A stretch of 64,000 nucleotides of DNA from Nicoliella spurrieriana (lineage in GTDB: Bacteria; Bacillota; Bacilli; Lactobacillales; Lactobacillaceae), in NCBI RefSeq assembly GCF_023380205.1, contig NZ_CP093360.1, positions 1 to 64,000 on the forward strand. Reading direction: 5' to 3'. The notes below the pieces were generated by a model, which saw only the letters and a program-made list of their open reading frames with translations, had not been told where the DNA came from and did not search any database. The position numbers and the translations under genes are program-made. Numbering within the stretch: position 1 is the first letter of the stretch; each line of letters begins with the position of its first letter. Shown in pieces: positions 24,942 to 34,110 of the stretch.

Positions 24942-26765
24942 TCAATTTTGACTTATTTTGAATTTTTTTAAATAAATAATGATTCTTTTTAAAAATAAAT
25001 AGCATCCCAATCCTATCCAAGCAAATACCATCATTAGCAATGCTAACTTAAATTTCCAGGTCGGTTGATAATAAACCCGTGCATGGTTGATTCCCGGCTT
25101 GGAATCAATAAACATTTTCCCAATCGTCGAAGTATCAACTTTCACTGGCTTCCCATTCATTTCAACGATGGTGTTTGCATATTTTATTACTGGAACCCCA
25201 ATCCACCATTTATGGTTTAACGGGTTGGTCCAAGTAATGTTTAACCCATTATTAACCACTCTTTTGGTAACCGGTAGCATCGTTTTTTGTTGTTGCTTGG
25301 GTTCCAAATTGGTTAGGATTTGCGACTTGTATAGATGATAGGGGTGATACACCCAGTATTGATCCGGATTAATTTTAACAAAGAATGGTAAATAATCAGG
25401 AGTGGGCTTGTTAAAAGCATTGATTACCCTTGATAAGTCCTGATCATTAAACATTGCCCGTAATTTTGCTGGTTTCACAGCTGCGATTGTTAGGTTTCGA
25501 TCAGGTAGTGCCACCTGTGGGGAACGATAAGCTGCCACTCCATTTTGAATTTCCTGATTGGCTGTTTGGCCAAATAAAAACAAGGTTATTAATACACAGC
25601 TGCCACCCAACAAGCTCATTAATCCAAAATGATTCAATTGAGATAGACACATCCCAAAGGATAATAACAATAACACGACGCCCACCACTAAAAACCGGGA
25701 TGGAAATTGGATGTAATCAATTGAAGGAACTAGGTGAGCCAATTGATGCCATGGAAAATAATCCGAAGCAATCCATAAAAAGGTAACCCCAACGGCAGTG
25801 ATCAACCATAATAATTTAGGAATCCGTTTAAAATTAACTAACAAACAAATAGTAATCGCAATTACAATCCATAAAAACGATGAACTAATCCCTAATGTAT
25901 TCAATCCTGAACCCACTCCGGTGCTAGCTGTGCTTGAAAGGACCGCTTGTGATTGTCCAGCAATGCGAGGAGCCGTAACGCTAACATCAATTCCAGGTGC
26001 TACCGGTAATAAGTTATTGGATGCTGATAATTCCAGCATTCCTCCCCAAACATTAGCAGTCAATAGGATCGTAAGTCCGATTGCTAATCCTAGCTGCTTA
26101 AATAGTTGCAAGCGGCGGGTAGTTAAATACAAAGCAGCAATGAAAAACGGTACCAGGGCTAATGCTGCCATTAACGACGTCATGACATGAATCTGCAATA
26201 AGACGGTCATTGCAAGCGCCAATTTAACAACCTGAATCTTTCTTTCACGCACCATTTGGGTCCCCATTAAAATCGCTAATGGTAAAAATGCTGCTCCCCA
26301 CCCCGTAAATTGCTGGCCAACGATCCAAGCCATTACGGAATCAGATAACATGTAAAGAACTGCCAATATAATCCCGATATAATTCTTCACATTATTCCTA
26401 ATTGCAAGGCAATACATCAAGCTCCCACTAATAAATAATACTAAAAATGAACTAATTAACTGGTACCGGTACCATGTTTTAGCCACTAACAATAAAATCC
26501 CATTAAAATAGGCAAATAAAGGGCCATACATAGCATTAACGACCCGACCGGATTGTTGAAATCCAAAAAAGGACTGAAAATAACTATATTGACCCGTTTT
26601 AATTTGCATTGCAGTATCATAAAAGCGATTCATATGAAATGCAGAATCGACACCATAAATAAAGGCGTGTGCATTAACTTGTGGATATAAAATAAATAAT
26701 GCCATCATTAATATAATTATGTATGGATAACCCTTTTTTAATTGCAAAGTTAAATTTCCCTTCAA
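24942..26765 (-). CDS. Polytopic membrane protein, GT-C/YfhO-like
   Basis: The 607-residue protein has about 12 membrane helices and a C-terminal extracytoplasmic domain before a last helix. After helix 1 comes GVDSAFHMNRFYDTAMQIKTGQYSYF, typical for the PTPS-related membrane family (PF10131) and reminiscent of GT-C glycosyltransferases, where an early loop carries the catalytic acid. The C-terminal part (NGLNITWTNP, WIGVPVIKYANTIVEMNG) resembles the beta-rich end of YfhO proteins. YfhO-like proteins add sugars to wall polymers such as lipoteichoic acid, so a role in envelope glycosylation is plausible but inferred. Pho-box-like repeats lie upstream. Confidence 0.75.
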   Translation of the reverse strand: MKGNLTLQLKKGYPYIIILMMALFILYPQVNAHAFIYGVDSAFHMNRFYDTAMQIKTGQYSYFQSFFGFQQSGRVVNAMYGPLFAYFNGILLLVAKTWYRYQLISSFLVLFISGSLMYCLAIRNNVKNYIGIILAVLYMLSDSVMAWIVGQQFTGWGAAFLPLAILMGTQMVRERKIQVVKLALAMTVLLQIHVMTSLMAALALVPFFIAALYLTTRRLQLFKQLGLAIGLTILLTANVWGGMLELSASNNLLPVAPGIDVSVTAPRIAGQSQAVLSSTASTGVGSGLNTLGISSSFLWIVIAITICLLVNFKRIPKLLWLITAVGVTFLWIASDYFPWHQLAHLVPSIDYIQFPSRFLVVGVVLLLLSFGMCLSQLNHFGLMSLLGGSCVLITLFLFGQTANQEIQNGVAAYRSPQVALPDRNLTIAAVKPAKLRAMFNDQDLSRVINAFNKPTPDYLPFFVKINPDQYWVYHPYHLYKSQILTNLEPKQQQKTMLPVTKRVVNNGLNITWTNPLNHKWWIGVPVIKYANTIVEMNGKPVKVDTSTIGKMFIDSKPGINHARVYYQPTWKFKLALLMMVFAWIGLGCYLFLKRIIIYLKKFKISQN

Positions 26766-26796
26766 AAAATTTTAATTTTTTTGATTTAATTATTTA

Positions 26797-26851
26797 ATTA
26801 TACGCTGGTTACTACTATAATTAAATCTATCTAATGTAAAAAAACTGTAAA
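26797..26851 (-). promoter_or_regulatory. Candidate Pho-controlled promoter of the GT-C-like gene
   Basis: On the minus strand TTTACA occurs at 26851-26846 and 26840-26835, 11 bases apart. A TATAAT follows at 26802-26797, with no good -35, as expected for an activator-dependent promoter. The repeats would lie about 45-60 bases before the transcription start. The same DNA contains a TATAAT for the divergent plus-strand gene (26816-26821). Confidence 0.45.
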
Positions 26852-26868
26852 TTTAGGGGGGACTACTT

Positions 26869-27189
26869 ATGAGAATGTTTATCATTAATTTATGTGCAGC
26901 CAATGCTGCAATCTGGTTATCAGCTGGCTTTGCTCACTTAATTTTTGGTTGGTACAATTTTGACCAATCACAAAAATTTAACCGGATTTTTTGGAAATCA
27001 CAGGGGTTGGGGGCAATGATTCTAATCATTGCATTCATGGCACTTTGGAGCGTTCATTTAAAGTTTTTCACTACTAAGCCCATGTTATTGGAAAGTTTGT
27101 TCAGCGGATTAATTTTAATTGGAATTCCAGTAATCAAGTCCCCCATTAAGAAACTATTCTTTGCACTTAAAACATATGAGGAAGATTAA
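26869..27189 (+). CDS. Small three-helix membrane protein
   Basis: I do not recognise this 106-residue membrane protein with confidence. It has three hydrophobic segments (about residues 5-25, 48-66, 75-92) and a cytoplasmic positive tail (KSPIKKLFFALKTYEED). The first loop, HLIFGWYNFDQSQKFNRIFW, is aromatic. A G-rich ribosome binding site (AGGGGGG) precedes ATG. It is divergent from the GT-C-like gene and ends in a terminator shared with the lipoprotein gene. Confidence 0.65.
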   Translation: MRMFIINLCAANAAIWLSAGFAHLIFGWYNFDQSQKFNRIFWKSQGLGAMILIIAFMALWSVHLKFFTTKPMLLESLFSGLILIGIPVIKSPIKKLFFALKTYEED

Positions 27190-27243
27190 AAAATCGTGGT
27201 ATCAGGAATTGATAATTATCAGTTCCCGATACCACGATTTTTT
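27189..27243. terminator. Bidirectional hairpin terminator
   Basis: A long near-perfect stem begins AAAATCGTGGTATC and ends GATACCACGATTTT. It lies between two convergent genes, and both stop codons touch its ends. Confidence 0.85.
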
Positions 27244-27769
27244 ATTTTGAATTAATTTGAATTGCATTGAATAATAACGTATTTTCCGGTACATCGGTTG
27301 ACTGTAGTCCAAATGAACTTGCCTTGCTACTCATCACAGACAACCCATTCCCATAAACATTAATCTGTTTACCAACTCGAGTATCCTTAAGAACGTATGG
27401 ATTCCCATAAACCAAATATGATTGATCCTGGTTCGATAATACAATCGCTTTTTGATCATGCTTTGGCTTCCCAATAAATTTAACCGTTCCGCTAATCAAT
27501 AACTTCCGACTAGCAATTTGGGCTCTAGCGGTTGAAATTTGCTTTTTATCTAAGGCGTTTTTAATGATGGATTGATTAATCCTTTGATAATCATTAGTTG
27601 GAAAAGAGTTACTATTTTTTTCAGACTGAGCTTGGGCAGATTGTTTAGACTTATTAACGACCTTACTGACCGTATTAGAATGCCCAGAAAACTGCCCATC
27701 ATTATTACCACATCCAGCTAGCATTAGTGGCACTGTCAACATCACTAGCATTAACTTTGTCTTTCTCAA
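27242..27769 (-). CDS. Putative lipoprotein, OB-fold-like
   Basis: The 175-residue protein has a signal peptide with lipobox LAGC, so it should be lipid-anchored outside the membrane. A polar, Ser/Gln/Asn-rich linker follows, then an alpha segment (DYQRINQSIIKNALDKKQ). The final beta-rich domain (ISGTVKFIGKPKHDQKAIVL, YVLKDTRVGKQINVYGNG) has an OB-like strand order. The start is taken as TTG 27769, which has GGGGTG 6 bases upstream; longer ATG readings lack a ribosome binding site. Function unknown; OB-like lipoproteins are common in lactobacilli. Confidence 0.7.
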   Translation of the reverse strand: MRKTKLMLVMLTVPLMLAGCGNNDGQFSGHSNTVSKVVNKSKQSAQAQSEKNSNSFPTNDYQRINQSIIKNALDKKQISTARAQIASRKLLISGTVKFIGKPKHDQKAIVLSNQDQSYLVYGNPYVLKDTRVGKQINVYGNGLSVMSSKASSFGLQSTDVPENTLLFNAIQINSK

Positions 27770-27842
27770 AATAATCACCCCATGCATATATTTTAATCCC
27801 ATCAGTAAAATAATAGTGTTTCAATGTGATTACAAATCGACA

Positions 27843-27971
27843 TTATTTACGGTTTGATTTAATAATTATAATAATCGCAATAATTGAACCTAATAAAATA
27901 ATCAAGGCAACTAATAATAACATGTGATTATCAAACGTAAAACCAGTTAGATGTCTTCTTTGCATTAGCAT
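27843..27971 (-). CDS. Small single-helix membrane protein (42 aa)
   Basis: A short frame 32 bases after sbcC encodes about 42 residues: a polar start (QRRHLTGFTFDNHM), one strongly hydrophobic helix (LLLVALIILLGSIIAIIII) and a basic end (KSNRK). The composition is what a real small membrane protein would show, and the frame fills most of a gap otherwise empty. The ribosome binding site is weak (GGGAA); ATG 27965 is an alternative start. Function unknown. Confidence 0.5.
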   Translation of the reverse strand: MLMQRRHLTGFTFDNHMLLLVALIILLGSIIAIIIIIKSNRK

Positions 27972-28003
27972 TAAATAATTCCCGATTTTAAACTCAATCC
28001 CTT

Positions 28004-31000
28004 CTATGGTGCCACAATGTTCGTTCGACTACGGCCCTGTCCAATGGGGGTGATTTTTAATTGCACTGGAATTTGTTCCTGAAGCATCATAACATGACTA
28101 ATAATCCCAATTGTCCGATTACTGGATTCAATGTTTTCTAGTGCATCCATAGCCGTTTGAAGTGAGTCCCGATCCAATGATCCAAACCCTTCATCAATAA
28201 ATAAAGTATCAATGTTAATGCCACCAGACTCATTTTGAATCACTTCCCCTAGTGCCAAGGCTAAGCTAAGTGCTGCAATAAAACTCTCCCCACCAGAAAG
28301 CGTATGAACACTGCGGTACTGGCCAACATTGTCATCATAAACATCAATTTCAAGACCGGTATCACTTTGATTAGAACCCACTCCATCATGCAACTTCAAT
28401 TGATAGCGACTAGAGCTTAAATTAGATAGGTAGCTATTCGCGATTCCCAATATTGCTACTAATTGAGCCCTTAAAACATACCGCTCTAAGCTTAACTTAG
28501 CATCACCCTTTCCATTGACCGTTTCAGAAAGCAACGTTAATTCATTCAATTTTTGGGCCTGATTACCAATTCGTCGATTGTTATTAATGATTTCACTCAT
28601 CGTCGCATCGTTCAATTTAAACTCATCCCGATCAGCTTGAAATTGTTTTGCCAAAGCACTAGCTTGTTGTTTTAATTCGCCTAAGTGCTGCTTAGCAGCC
28701 GTTAGATCCCTAGCCTGCTGGTTTCCAACGATTTTTTGATAGGTTGTAATATTATTCTCTAAAAGTTTGAGCTCATCTTGGTATTCAGCTAATTGTGATT
28801 GCAATTGTGCCAACTCATTAAGCCTTGCCAATAATTTAGTAAAATAATCCCAACCATCATCAGTGAATCGCGTCTTCAACAAATCCGCTAGTCGTTTAAA
28901 CTTTTGTTGATAATCGTCTTGATTGGCGTTTAAATCTTCCTGCGTAGTTTCTAGTTGCGCATTTAAAGATGACATTAATTCCCGATTATTTGATTGATCA
29001 GCCTTTAATTTATCGACGGCTGTTTGGTATTGATTAATTTGATTAGTTAGGGAATCAATTTCAGCATCAAGCGCTGTAATATCATTAATCCCACTTGGGA
29101 GCCCAGCCAAAATATCACTAATTTGAGTTTTTAACCCATGCATTTGAATTGAACTATCATTTTGGACTTGCCTTAAGTCAGATTGCTGCCCATCTAATTT
29201 GGTAATTTTTGAGTGCAAATGTTCATTATCGACCATTAGTTGATTTAACCGTTGGACTTGCTGATTTACCTCGTCGATTTGAGCAACGCGCTTTGTGACT
29301 TCTTTATCAACAATTCCAGCTAAATTCTGAATCGAAACGAATTGATCAACAGTTGTAAATGGAGTTATCTCAGCTAATAGCTCCATCCGTTGTTTTTTTA
29401 AATCGTCAGATTGTTTCGTAAACTGGATGGTTTGTTCATTTATTCGTGAAGTGAATTTGGCTAGCTCCTTAGCCGCCTTTTGATAATTTTGATCAGCGGA
29501 TTTAACAGCTGCTTCTGATATTACTTGTTCACTACTAAACTTAGCTGGCATCGGGTGTTCATGACTCCCACAAACCGGACATGGTGTTCCCGGTTTTAAC
29601 TGACTCGCCAAAATCAGAATTTGATTCTTGATAAATTCATCATTCAATCGTTCATAATCGGCCTTAAGCGCCTTAGTCGTTTGCTTGTGGTCGGTTATTA
29701 ATTGTCGATCTTGAGTGAGTTGCTTATTAATCATATTCAAATCATTCGATTGGGTAATTAAATCATTGCAACGTTTTTTTACGGGGGTCAGTTGATCTAC
29801 TTGATGCTTTAATTCGTTCAATTCATCCTTTAATACTGGTAATTGATCTAATTGTTGAACATTGAATTGTAATTGTTGATCTAATCGATCCCGCTTTGCA
29901 TTGCAATCATTTAACTGCACCTCAGTTTCAGCATGCTGCTTAACAATCTGAGCTAATTGAGCTTGTTTTTGCTGATATCGCTCCAATTCAGGTCGTTGAT
30001 GTTTATCAACCGAAAGCCGGTCCATTCTAATTTGATTTTCACTAGCCAAACTAATTAGATGATCTGATTGTTTCTGTAACTGGCTTGAAACTAATTGTTG
30101 TTCAGCAATTTTTTGATGAATTTCATTTAACTTCGCCTCATAATTATTAATCTGGCCGTTTAATTCAACTAATCGTTGCTGGTCAGCTAAATGTTGATTA
30201 GTCCATTCCAAGTCGGCCACTAAGTGCCCCAAGGCTTCCATAGCTGACCGCTTAGCTTTAAGGTGCGTTAATCGTTCCTGATACTTATTAAGTTCGCTAA
30301 TTTGGGTATTTATTTTTTGGGTGTTTTCAATTTCTTGCTGCACCTGTGCAACCTGGGTTTGTTGATTTTGGACTTGTTTTTCATGGTCATCAAGAACGAT
30401 TTTAGCAGCACTTTGTTGGTGTTTTAAAAGTTCAATTTGTTGCTCATTGGTCAATTTGCTAATTTCAATCGTTTCAGGTTGATGCCATTTAATTCTAGAT
30501 AATCCCTGTTCAATTGCTAATTGCCATTGCTTGGCCTTTTGGGACGCACCCTTTAAGCGTTCCTTAATCGCTTCGCCCCACTTTTGATAACCAATGGTTT
30601 TAAAAATATGGCGTAAAACAGTTTCCTTATCAGCACTAGAAGCAACTAAAAAGCGTCTAAACTCTCCCTGTGGTAATAACACAATCTGGGTAAATTGACG
30701 GCGGTTAATTTGAAGGACTGACTCTAACGTTAAGTTAATTTTTTGTAGCTTGGTAATTTCATCAATTTCATTTCCGTTATCAAAAACTTTGAGTTTTCCA
30801 ACAGCTGGATATTCCTTAGTCCCACTTCCACGCTTTTTACTCCGTACCTGCTTGGGTTCCCGGTGAATAAGGTAATTTTTCCCCTGATGAGAAAATTCAA
30901 AATCAACGGCTGTTTTGGCTTCTAAATCAGCAAAATCAGAGCGAAGCTCCTCAACCGGGCGATCATCACTAGCGCCCACTCCATAAAGTGCAAATGTAAT

Positions 31001-31138
31001 TGCATCGAAAATGGTTGTTTTTCCACTACCAGTAGGTCCTGAAATTAAAAATAATGCAGCAGTGTCTAACTTAGTAAAGTCAATCACTTCGTGTTCATAA
31101 GGACCAAAATTGGTTAATTTTAAAGTTATCGGTTTCAT
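28004..31138 (-). CDS. sbcC: Nuclease SbcCD subunit C (SMC-like ATPase)
   Basis: This 1044-residue SMC/Rad50-type ATPase has an N-terminal Walker A GPTGSGKTTIFDAIT (about residues 35-49). Two long coiled-coil arms are rich in Gln, Leu and Lys, with a zinc hook CPVC near residue 519 at the turn. The C-terminal signature HTLSGGESFIAALSLALAL is followed by Walker B TLFIDEGFGSLD. With SbcD it forms a nuclease that opens hairpins and trims protein-blocked DNA ends. The start follows the sbcD stop without a gap (TAG ATG), so the two are translated as a pair. Confidence 0.95.
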   Translation of the reverse strand: MKPITLKLTNFGPYEHEVIDFTKLDTAALFLISGPTGSGKTTIFDAITFALYGVGASDDRPVEELRSDFADLEAKTAVDFEFSHQGKNYLIHREPKQVRSKKRGSGTKEYPAVGKLKVFDNGNEIDEITKLQKINLTLESVLQINRRQFTQIVLLPQGEFRRFLVASSADKETVLRHIFKTIGYQKWGEAIKERLKGASQKAKQWQLAIEQGLSRIKWHQPETIEISKLTNEQQIELLKHQQSAAKIVLDDHEKQVQNQQTQVAQVQQEIENTQKINTQISELNKYQERLTHLKAKRSAMEALGHLVADLEWTNQHLADQQRLVELNGQINNYEAKLNEIHQKIAEQQLVSSQLQKQSDHLISLASENQIRMDRLSVDKHQRPELERYQQKQAQLAQIVKQHAETEVQLNDCNAKRDRLDQQLQFNVQQLDQLPVLKDELNELKHQVDQLTPVKKRCNDLITQSNDLNMINKQLTQDRQLITDHKQTTKALKADYERLNDEFIKNQILILASQLKPGTPCPVCGSHEHPMPAKFSSEQVISEAAVKSADQNYQKAAKELAKFTSRINEQTIQFTKQSDDLKKQRMELLAEITPFTTVDQFVSIQNLAGIVDKEVTKRVAQIDEVNQQVQRLNQLMVDNEHLHSKITKLDGQQSDLRQVQNDSSIQMHGLKTQISDILAGLPSGINDITALDAEIDSLTNQINQYQTAVDKLKADQSNNRELMSSLNAQLETTQEDLNANQDDYQQKFKRLADLLKTRFTDDGWDYFTKLLARLNELAQLQSQLAEYQDELKLLENNITTYQKIVGNQQARDLTAAKQHLGELKQQASALAKQFQADRDEFKLNDATMSEIINNNRRIGNQAQKLNELTLLSETVNGKGDAKLSLERYVLRAQLVAILGIANSYLSNLSSSRYQLKLHDGVGSNQSDTGLEIDVYDDNVGQYRSVHTLSGGESFIAALSLALALGEVIQNESGGINIDTLFIDEGFGSLDRDSLQTAMDALENIESSNRTIGIISHVMMLQEQIPVQLKITPIGQGRSRTNIVAP

Positions 31139-32275
31139 CTATAATTTACCCCCATCACTAACCGAGTGTAAGGTATCTTGGGCCCACTTTAATTGATCAG
31201 CAGTTAATCGTTGCTTCGTGACCTGTTCATAAAATCGTTGCATTAAATCCATCGGGTCGGACTGACGAATGTTAGTAGCGCTTTCCCCATCATAATGCAA
31301 AATATCATCATATCCATTTGCACGTTTTAGTTCAATAATATTTGGATATATTTTTCTCAATTGCGACATTAAATTGGGAATCTGGTTCCGATTCGTTAAG
31401 TTAATTCCAATGTAGTCACCCCGATTAATGGTCTGATAATAATTAGGGTTCACTAGGGTTTCAAAATCACCGCGTAGTTGCTTAACATCCTTAAGCGGTG
31501 ATAGTTTTACAAATCGTCGATGTTCAATATCATCAGTATCCACGATTAATACCCCCTTTTCCTGATTAGCTTCGGAGAGGGAAAATTTAACGGGTGAACC
31601 GCTATACTGAACTTTCGGATCACGAAGGGCATCCTTTCCGTGGAGGTGCCCTAATGCAACGTAGTCAAAATCCGCAAGCAATTTTAACGGCACGGCTGCT
31701 AAACCACCGACAGTTAGTTTAGTTTCTGAATCAGTCGTTTGACTCCCAGCAGCAAAAAAATGTGAAATTAAAATATGTTTTTTATCAGGAGCAAATCTGG
31801 TTTTGATTTGCTTTAAAATTGCCGCAAATGCTTCGTCAACGTGCTGGATCGAATCATCCCCAAAATATTGGCGAACCTCAAACGGTTCAAAATATGGCAA
31901 TAAAAATAACTGACTATCACCGAATTCAATTGGTGTAAATGCCTGTGCTACCCTAGTATGAATATAAAAATTAGTATCTAAAAACCACTCACTTCCAATC
32001 GACAGTCGGGTTGCACTATCGTGATTCCCAGAAATGGCATAAATGGGAATTTGATCGGTTAAATTTAATTGTTTTAGCATCTGATTCAATAACCCCACTG
32101 ACTTTTCTGATGGAAGGGTCCGGTCATATAAATCTCCTGCAATCACAATCCCATCTACCTGTTCGTCCTTGGCAATCTGTTCGATTTGCGCAAATGCATT
32201 TCGTTGTTCCAACTCTAAATCAAATCCATGCAGTCGCCTGCCAATGTGCCAATCTGCAGTGTGTAATAATCGCAT
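31139..32275 (-). CDS. sbcD: Nuclease SbcCD subunit D
   Basis: This 378-residue Mre11-type metallophosphoesterase has the metal-binding motifs LHTADWHIGRRLHG (residues about 4-17), IAGDLYDR, YAISGNHDS and ISHFF, with ALGHLHG further on. It provides the exo- and endonuclease activity of the SbcCD complex. ATG 32275 is preferred because a GGGGGG stretch is 6 bases upstream; the ATG two codons earlier sits on the ribosome binding site. First gene of the sbcDC pair and downstream of the aag gene, giving a small DNA repair cluster. Confidence 0.95.
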   Translation of the reverse strand: MRLLHTADWHIGRRLHGFDLELEQRNAFAQIEQIAKDEQVDGIVIAGDLYDRTLPSEKSVGLLNQMLKQLNLTDQIPIYAISGNHDSATRLSIGSEWFLDTNFYIHTRVAQAFTPIEFGDSQLFLLPYFEPFEVRQYFGDDSIQHVDEAFAAILKQIKTRFAPDKKHILISHFFAAGSQTTDSETKLTVGGLAAVPLKLLADFDYVALGHLHGKDALRDPKVQYSGSPVKFSLSEANQEKGVLIVDTDDIEHRRFVKLSPLKDVKQLRGDFETLVNPNYYQTINRGDYIGINLTNRNQIPNLMSQLRKIYPNIIELKRANGYDDILHYDGESATNIRQSDPMDLMQRFYEQVTKQRLTADQLKWAQDTLHSVSDGGKL

Positions 32276-32320
32276 TTTCATCCCCCCAGATTCTCTAATA
32301 AATTAAATTCGTAAAAAACA

Positions 32321-32965
32321 CTAATTATTTTTCCAACCGTTGTTTTTTAATCGATCACGTTTCAACATTCCCGAAACATATGGGTTCCCAGCAACGTAAA
32401 ATCGAAGTGGTGAATTGGCTGAAGGACCAGATTGGTTAACCCCAATTCGTGAGCTAGCCACCACTCGTTCAGGCATTAACCGGTGGTTTAAATCCATTCG
32501 AATCGGACAATCATTAACGTATTGCTGATTCATCTTCATATCATGAATTCCAAAGGCCTCCATCAGTTTTCCTGGGCCATTAGTTAAATTAACCCCATGT
32601 TTATTTCGATTTTGTTCCATAATCGCAATCCCATCACATGGTTGCCCCGCTCGAATTAAGATCCCCTGTGGGACATCTTTGGGTTGGGTAACCACATCAA
32701 ATAAATATCGACCATGGATGGAATAAATATAGACCGTCCCCGGTTCCCCGTATAATGGTTCGTTCGAAGCTGTTCGACGGCCATGATAAGCATGGGCAGT
32801 CGAATCATTTTGTCCTAAGTATGCCTCTGCTTCAACGATATAGGCAGCAACGGTCCCATGCGGACCGTCATAAATTAATTTACGTCCTAAACAGTTTTCA
32901 GCAATTTTTTCAGTTGGTTGATGATCAAAAAAAGCCCTTACAAATTCAATCTGTTGATTTAACAT
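32321..32965 (-). CDS. DNA-3-methyladenine glycosylase (AAG/MPG family)
   Basis: This 214-residue glycosylase of the eukaryote-like AAG family removes alkylated or deaminated purines to start base excision repair. Key motifs are VEAYLGQNDSTAHAYHGR (with the catalytic Glu of EAY), YGEPGTVYIYSIHG (the intercalating Tyr region) and GILIRAGQP. LTNGPGKLMEAFGI near the middle and the DNA-contacting end FYVAGNPYVSG complete the pattern. GGGAGGAA precedes ATG. It lies 45 bases before sbcD on the same strand, so the three repair genes may be one operon. Confidence 0.92.
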   Translation of the reverse strand: MLNQQIEFVRAFFDHQPTEKIAENCLGRKLIYDGPHGTVAAYIVEAEAYLGQNDSTAHAYHGRRTASNEPLYGEPGTVYIYSIHGRYLFDVVTQPKDVPQGILIRAGQPCDGIAIMEQNRNKHGVNLTNGPGKLMEAFGIHDMKMNQQYVNDCPIRMDLNHRLMPERVVASSRIGVNQSGPSANSPLRFYVAGNPYVSGMLKRDRLKNNGWKNN

Positions 32966-33024
32966 TTTAGTTCCTCCCTAACATTGATAAGTATACACTT
33001 AGTGTGCTTAAGATTAAAAAAAGG

Positions 33025-33052
33025 TTGCATTTTAATTACATAGTGGTAAAAT
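33025..33052 (+). promoter_or_regulatory. Promoter of the panE-AEC unit
   Basis: TTGCAT (33025-33030) and TAAAAT (33047-33052) are 16 bases apart, and TGG directly before the -10 gives an extended element. It lies 35 bases before the panE start. Confidence 0.55.
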
Positions 33053-33086
33053 TGTTAGAAATTGATTAGATTGGAGTGACATATTT

Positions 33087-34067
33087 ATGAAATATACTGT
33101 TTTAGGCGCTGGAGCCATGGGGCTTCGGTTAGGCGTATTGCTTCAAGAAGCTGGTTTTGACGTGGATTTTGTTGATACCTGGGAACCAGAAGTAAATACG
33201 ATCAAGGAACAAGGTGGCGTATACGTATCCAGAGATGGGCAAGGTCGCCATTTAGTACCAGTGAAGATTTATTTCCCAGAAGAATACAAGGGTAATCCAG
33301 ATGCATACATAGTTTTTGCTAAGCAAATGACCTTAGCAGAAATGTTAAAACGATGTTCACACTTCTTTACCGATAAACAATACGTAGTTAGTGGAATGAA
33401 CGGAATGGGCCATATTGAACAATTCGATCAATACTTTGCTAAGGATAAGGTAATTGGTGGAACTGCATTGATTGGAACGGTCCTTAACAAGCCGGGTGAC
33501 GTTGATTTTATTGGAAAACCAGGTGCTGGTTCGATGCATTTTGCTAACCAAACTGAAAAGCCGGATGAAACCACCCATCAAATTATGGATGACTTCCAAA
33601 AGGCAAATCTGAATCCGACATTAACCACTAACTTTATGGGAACCTTAATGTCAAAGATCGTATTCAATTCAGTGGTTAATACCCTTTGTACAATGATGAA
33701 AATTCCAATGGGTGAATTTATTCAATCACCCACTGCGGAAAAATTATCACGTCAGTTAATCAATGAAGCATATGATGTTTGTGAACGTGCAAATATCAAG
33801 TTATTAGGGACCCGTGAAGACGAATGGGAAACCGTTAAGTTCGTTAGTGAAACTGGGAATCCACTTCATTACCCTTCCATGTATCAAGACTTCTCAAAGG
33901 GCCGGCCAACCGAAGTGGACTACATTAATGGTTATATTTATGACCTCGGTTTAAAGTATCACTATGAAGCAACTACCCATGACTTCTTACGGAACTTAGT
34001 TCACCTTGCTGAATTTGCAGGAAACTTTGATTTGGCAGCCTATGTCGAGCGGGTCCAGAATAGCTAA
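33087..34067 (+). CDS. panE: Ketopantoate reductase family protein
   Basis: This 326-residue PanE/ApbA-family NADPH-dependent 2-oxoacid reductase starts with the Rossmann motif VLGAGAMGLRLG. KQMTL and GMNGMGHIEQ follow, and a C-terminal helical domain has LMSKIVFNSVVNTLCTMM, which supplies the conserved Lys and Asn of the active site. In pantothenate synthesis it reduces ketopantoate to pantoate. In lactic acid bacteria PanE relatives also reduce branched-chain 2-oxoacids to hydroxyacids. The transporter gene that follows after 43 bases fits the second role (export of an organic acid), but this is inference. Confidence 0.85.
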   Translation: MKYTVLGAGAMGLRLGVLLQEAGFDVDFVDTWEPEVNTIKEQGGVYVSRDGQGRHLVPVKIYFPEEYKGNPDAYIVFAKQMTLAEMLKRCSHFFTDKQYVVSGMNGMGHIEQFDQYFAKDKVIGGTALIGTVLNKPGDVDFIGKPGAGSMHFANQTEKPDETTHQIMDDFQKANLNPTLTTNFMGTLMSKIVFNSVVNTLCTMMKIPMGEFIQSPTAEKLSRQLINEAYDVCERANIKLLGTREDEWETVKFVSETGNPLHYPSMYQDFSKGRPTEVDYINGYIYDLGLKYHYEATTHDFLRNLVHLAEFAGNFDLAAYVERVQNS

Positions 34068-34110
34068 ACTATTTCTGGAAATTTAACGTTCGATATGGGA
34101 GGAACCTATT

